From an uncultured Spirochaetales bacterium (GTDB lineage: Bacteria; Spirochaetota; Spirochaetia; Sphaerochaetales; Sphaerochaetaceae), in contig CASEGX010000028.1 of NCBI GenBank assembly GCA_949287505.1, forward strand, positions 1-45,955: a stretch of 45,955 nt of DNA, written 5' to 3'. The notes under the pieces are model-generated. The model was not told the DNA's origin, made no database searches, and saw nothing but the letters and a program-made list of their open reading frames with translations. Made by a program: the position numbers and the translations under genes. Shown here piece after piece: positions 42,916-45,955 of the stretch (its first letter is position 1; the number at the start of each line of letters is the position of its first letter).

Positions 42916-43602
42916 ATGGGTGCTGAGGAAATGACTTTTCAGACTAAGCAGGAGTGGATTTTTGAGAAGCTGAAGAATGCAATAGAAAATTGTGAGCTTA
43001 AGCCCGGGGAAAGGATACTCCTTGATCAGGTCGCTGCAGAATACAAGGTGAGCCGTATTCCTGTAAGAGAAGCACTTCTACAGCTCCAGGTCGAAGGCCT
43101 TGTTGAAATGGTGCCGCACTGCGGAGCGGTTGTGTCTCCAGTAGACTTCACCAGTGCTTCTGATTATTTTGCCATCTCACGAGAGCTTCAGGTTCTTGCA
43201 GTCAAGGCCTGCATCGATAGGTCTTCAGATGAGGAAATCAGCAAAATTGCTGTAATGGTCGATGAAATGGAAGAGGCTGCAAGAAAGGATGACAGGGATG
43301 AATACACACGATTGAATCATGTATTTCATGATTATATTGTCGATCTTTCCAGAATGCCTCTTTTGTCGGAATGTCTTGGAAACTTCCAGCAACGATGGCA
43401 TAGGTTTGAGAAGCATTATCATTTGTATCCGATGTCAGAAGAACGGATGCATCAGACACTCGGTGAGCACCGGAACATTCTTTCAGCTATTGAGCATAGA
43501 AACAAAGAAGAAGCTGAGGAGGCTGTTCGTACCCATAACATTACTGGTCTTGAAGATCATCTGAAGCGAATGAAAGAAGTATCTGAGGCAAAGCAAGCTT
43601 AA
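42916..43602 (+). CDS. GntR-family regulator, FadR subgroup (FCD domain)
   Basis: This 228-residue protein has an N-terminal winged HTH (LLDQVAAEYKVSRIPVREAL, then LQVEGLVEMVPHCGAVV) and an all-helical FCD ligand domain with the metal-binding His residues in LNHVFHDYIVD, LGEHRNILSA and RTHNITG. Such proteins usually repress sugar-acid or sugar operons until a metabolite binds. TAGGAGG precedes the ATG. Placed between the transporter and an oxidoreductase, it is the obvious controller of the ATTTCATGAAAT operators. Confidence 0.92.
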   Translation: MGAEEMTFQTKQEWIFEKLKNAIENCELKPGERILLDQVAAEYKVSRIPVREALLQLQVEGLVEMVPHCGAVVSPVDFTSASDYFAISRELQVLAVKACIDRSSDEEISKIAVMVDEMEEAARKDDRDEYTRLNHVFHDYIVDLSRMPLLSECLGNFQQRWHRFEKHYHLYPMSEERMHQTLGEHRNILSAIEHRNKEEAEEAVRTHNITGLEDHLKRMKEVSEAKQA

Positions 43603-43605
43603 CGG

Positions 43606-43664
43606 ATTCATGAAATTTATTATCAGAAAAACCAGAGCACATTGTGTGCTCACGGTATTTCTGA
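43606..43664 (+). promoter_or_regulatory. operator-like site and structured leader before the FAD oxidoreductase
   Basis: ATTCATGAAAT (43606-43616) matches the core of the operators at 39273 and 39332. It is followed by a long hairpin: TCAGAAA (43623-43629) with TTTCTGA (43658-43664), then GAGCACA (43635-43641), loop TTG, TGTGCTC (43645-43651), with a small internal loop between the two stems. The ribosome site AGGAGGAGAAA follows at 43670. Confidence 0.5.
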
Positions 43665-43680
43665 CTCTTAGGAGGAGAAA

Positions 43681-45180
43681 ATGTTTATCACTGAACCTTC
43701 GAAGAACATTGAAGTTTATAAGGATGTCGATGTTCTTGTGGTCGGAGGGGGAATGGCTGGCTGTACTGCAGCAATTTCAGCTGCAGAAGCCGGAGCAAAG
43801 GTTATGCTGATTGAGAAGAATGGCTGTCTTGGTGGTGTTCTGACCACCAATATAATCCCCAATTTGTTAAACAATCACATGAATGAAGGAGCAGCGCATC
43901 TTCTTTGTGGAGTCCCAAAAAGGATTATTGAACGGCTTGCAAAGATTGATGGTTGCGTCAAGGATTGGGATAAGCCATATGCAAAGCTTGTATTTGACGA
44001 GCAGAAAATGAAAGTCGTTCTTATTGAGATGCTCCAGGAAGCAGGTGTTGATCTTCTTCTGCATGTCTATGCTGCATCTCCTATAGTCGAGAATAACACT
44101 GTAAAAGGTGTTTTCTTTGAAACAAAGGTCGGACGGAAGGCTATTCTCTCCAAAGTTGTTGTTGATTGTACCGGAGAAGCAGATATTCTTTCTCAGACTG
44201 GATGTCCTCTCCGGGTTACAAGTGGCACAGCCTCCCTTGCTTTCAAGATGAGTGGAGTGGATGGAGATGATTTTTGCAGATACTTCTCAGAGCATCCGGA
44301 TAGTTTCCCCAAAAATCACGATGGAATACGTGATTTTCAGGATTTTCGGATCAACTGGGAAACTTATGGGGATTTCTATTTTCCGCACAGAGGAGGCAGG
44401 GAAATCCCATTTGTCCAGGATGATATAAAAGCAGGACGCTATTCCAAGACAAGAGGAAAGGTTTTCGGCCTTGATATGATGTGTCTCATAGGTCTTAGAA
44501 ATCTTGGAGATATATCTGTCAATTCAATGCTCTGGCGGTTGCCGGATCTGAATCCTGAGAATATCTCAGAAGCTGAAATGGAATCCCAGAAAACCGTTTA
44601 CTATGTTGCTGATTATATGAATTCCAGGATGCCTGGATTTGATAAAGCCCATGTGTCCCAGATTTCACAGGATATAGGAATACGAGTCAGCCGTGGAATT
44701 GAAGGCGAGAACACCATGAGAATTGAAGATGTGACCAGCCGTACTCCTGTATATTTTGATGATGTCATCGGAGTGAGAAGCGCAAAGCCGTGGTCAGATG
44801 ATGGTATGAAAGATCATCCATTTGATGACGATGCCAATGGTAATGTCGCTGCAAGATCCACAGGTGGTGAAACTTCGGAATCCGGTGTCTTCTTGTATTC
44901 GAACACGGTCGATATTTCCTATGGAATACTGCTTCCAAAAGGAATTGAGAATATACTTGCAGGCAGTGGCAAGATTGTTTCAAGTGTTCCACAGACTACA
45001 ATGCGTTGCGGTACGAACAGCATGAGACCCGCTCAAGGAGCTGGTGTAGCAGCAGCTATAACAGCGCTTACAGGAGCAACCACACATACTGTCGATATCC
45101 ACAAAGTACAGAAAGAACTTCTTCGGCAGGGTGTTTACCTTGGTGAAAATGATAGGCTGAAAAACCTAGGCCTTCTTTGA
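43681..45180 (+). CDS. FAD-dependent oxidoreductase (FAD_oxidored family)
   Basis: This 499-residue protein has the N-terminal dinucleotide-binding fold DVLVVGGGMAGCTAAISAAE with LIEKNGCLGG, the pattern VVVDCTGEADILSQTGCP, and a C-terminal FAD-contact region (LAGSGKIVSS, MRPAQGAGVAAAITALTG). It belongs to the broad family of FAD proteins related to fumarate reductase flavoprotein that often sit beside ABC sugar importers and GntR regulators in gut anaerobes. The substrate is unknown; oxidation of the imported sugar or a derivative is plausible. AGGAGG lies before the ATG. Confidence 0.87.
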   Translation: MFITEPSKNIEVYKDVDVLVVGGGMAGCTAAISAAEAGAKVMLIEKNGCLGGVLTTNIIPNLLNNHMNEGAAHLLCGVPKRIIERLAKIDGCVKDWDKPYAKLVFDEQKMKVVLIEMLQEAGVDLLLHVYAASPIVENNTVKGVFFETKVGRKAILSKVVVDCTGEADILSQTGCPLRVTSGTASLAFKMSGVDGDDFCRYFSEHPDSFPKNHDGIRDFQDFRINWETYGDFYFPHRGGREIPFVQDDIKAGRYSKTRGKVFGLDMMCLIGLRNLGDISVNSMLWRLPDLNPENISEAEMESQKTVYYVADYMNSRMPGFDKAHVSQISQDIGIRVSRGIEGENTMRIEDVTSRTPVYFDDVIGVRSAKPWSDDGMKDHPFDDDANGNVAARSTGGETSESGVFLYSNTVDISYGILLPKGIENILAGSGKIVSSVPQTTMRCGTNSMRPAQGAGVAAAITALTGATTHTVDIHKVQKELLRQGVYLGENDRLKNLGLL

Positions 45181-45196
45181 TTATTTTCTGAAAACT

Positions 45197-45227
45197 AGAT
45201 TGGAGAAGTTCAGAGCTTTTCCAGTCT
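45197..45227. terminator. bidirectional stem-loop between convergent genes
   Basis: AGATTGGAGAAG (45197-45208), loop of 7, CTTTTCCAGTCT (45216-45227): a 12-bp stem with two G.T pairs. On the minus strand it is followed by AGTTTTC, so it best serves the leftward gene that ends at 45245, while also lying just after the oxidoreductase gene. Confidence 0.6.
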
Positions 45228-45244
45228 GGTGAAGAAGTTGTGAA

Positions 45245-45955
45245 TTAAGTATTGCTCAGCCATTCAGTTATCTTTCTGGTTTCAGAAGAGAAATTTATTC
45301 CAATTCTATGGATTTTCATTTCAGGTGTCCTGAGATATGAGTATTTGTCTGCATAGCCTTTCTCCTCAATCTGTCTCAATGCCTCCTCTGCGCTCCTGTC
45401 TACCTTGAGCTCAAATATCCAGATATGGTTACCGGCTATCATCACCTCATCAGCCCTTCCTGTCCGCCCCCTGTCCTCCGCAATCGCATAGAGCGATGAG
45501 AGTATGAATATCGCATGGAAGACAGCATGATAAAACCTTTCTCCCTGTTTCCCCATAATCTCATACGAGAAGGCATCAAAGTATTCCTCAAGCTTTTCCC
45601 TCACCATCCTTTCGTCTCCTGTAGCGCAGGAGGCTGCAAACTCCACCTCCCATGTATCCATGAATGAATGGTCATTCCCGTCATATGCATAGCATGACAC
45701 CAGGTTCTGCATGAATGACATCTCTATCTCCGCATTGGGAAAGCCTACGGAGTGCTCATCCTTGAACGTGAGGTATCCGGAATAGTACAGGAGTGCGATG
45801 ACAGAGCTTCTTGAGAGATGTGATGATCCTATCTGGGATATATCGAAAGATGTGAAAGCCGATGGTCCTATCGCGAGGTTCTCTTCTGCTATGAGGAGAG
45901 ACAGGTTGCTTCTCTTGGCAAGGTCCACAGCCATTGATGACATCCCTGTCATGTC
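45245..45955 (-). CDS. C-terminal part of a PD-(D/E)XK nuclease/AAA-ATPase-like protein (partial)
   Basis: About 236 residues are visible; the gene continues beyond the right edge, because the first residues (TGMSSMAVDLAKRSNLSLLI) match the inner part of this family rather than its start. It contains SHLSRSSVIALLYYSGYLTF, GERFYHAVFHAIFI and the nuclease-like core RGRTGRADEVMI, HIWIFELKVDRSAEEALRQI, with the E-x-K signature. Proteins of this group (AAA-ATPase-like with DUF1703) are multicopy and of unknown function in anaerobes. Confidence 0.85.
   Translation of the reverse strand, partial: DMTGMSSMAVDLAKRSNLSLLIAEENLAIGPSAFTSFDISQIGSSHLSRSSVIALLYYSGYLTFKDEHSVGFPNAEIEMSFMQNLVSCYAYDGNDHSFMDTWEVEFAASCATGDERMVREKLEEYFDAFSYEIMGKQGERFYHAVFHAIFILSSLYAIAEDRGRTGRADEVMIAGNHIWIFELKVDRSAEEALRQIEEKGYADKYSYLRTPEMKIHRIGINFSSETRKITEWLSNT

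Overview
The window looks like chromosomal DNA of an anaerobic, fermentative spirochaete of the Treponema/Sphaerochaeta type. The pointers are: an mglBAC glucose/galactose transporter whose binding protein is circularly permuted, as known for Treponema pallidum MglB-2 (Tp0684); a spirochaete-style leader (VFAGGSSEAE) on a sugar-binding protein; relaxed lipoboxes; pyruvate:ferredoxin oxidoreductase; and a trypanosome-like phosphofructokinase. This placement is inference; no rRNA or tRNA is present to test it. Coding density is high and I saw no transposase, prophage gene or CRISPR array.

Layout. 1-4660: a small exported beta-rich protein and a highly expressed PFOR with a long structured leader. 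4744-6736: a four-gene accessory stretch with a 126-residue protein overlapping a secreted nuclease lipoprotein, then two tandem paralogous small proteins. 6853-11358: mglB (permuted), mglA, and mglC with a ~210-residue charged N-terminal extension, ended by a strong terminator. 11370-16661: an orphan sugar-binding lipoprotein of normal domain order, facing an overlapping operon of WYL-type regulator, YesN-type response regulator and YesM-type histidine kinase. 16737-20376: slyX, acyl-ACP thioesterase, rsmD, an HD protein, and a DUF4143 ATPase. 20377-26431: the operon dnaE-yggT-recG. 26470-29769: three overlapping genes for a molybdo-hydroxylase-like complex whose large subunit has lost the usual cofactor motifs. 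29836-34976: the operon ligA, aminotransferase, ModE-like HTH, phosphofructokinase. 34977-39370: an accessory, regulation-rich stretch with a candidate small RNA, a lipoprotein, a DUF4867 protein, and a Schlafen/AlbA-type ATP-binding regulator behind an array of palindromes. 39371-45180: a sugar ABC importer without its ATPase, a GntR/FadR regulator and an FAD oxidoreductase, behind a promoter flanked by two identical 17-bp operators. The right edge cuts a PD-(D/E)XK nuclease-like gene.

How the genes work together. Sugar capture (mgl, the orphan binding protein, the LplBC-type importer), glycolytic commitment (phosphofructokinase) and pyruvate oxidation (PFOR) give a sugar-fermenting theme. 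The most unusual signal is at 35255-35337: a ~83-nt transcription unit with a sigma70-like promoter, phased A-tracts upstream and a near-perfect terminator, carrying two copies of ACCTCCTTTTGT, a mimic of the 16S rRNA anti-Shine-Dalgarno end. It may be a small RNA acting on ribosome binding sites. Other signals are several promoters whose start point coincides with the ATG of a gene lacking a Shine-Dalgarno sequence (leaderless mRNAs), and the coexistence of permuted and unpermuted MglB in one locus.
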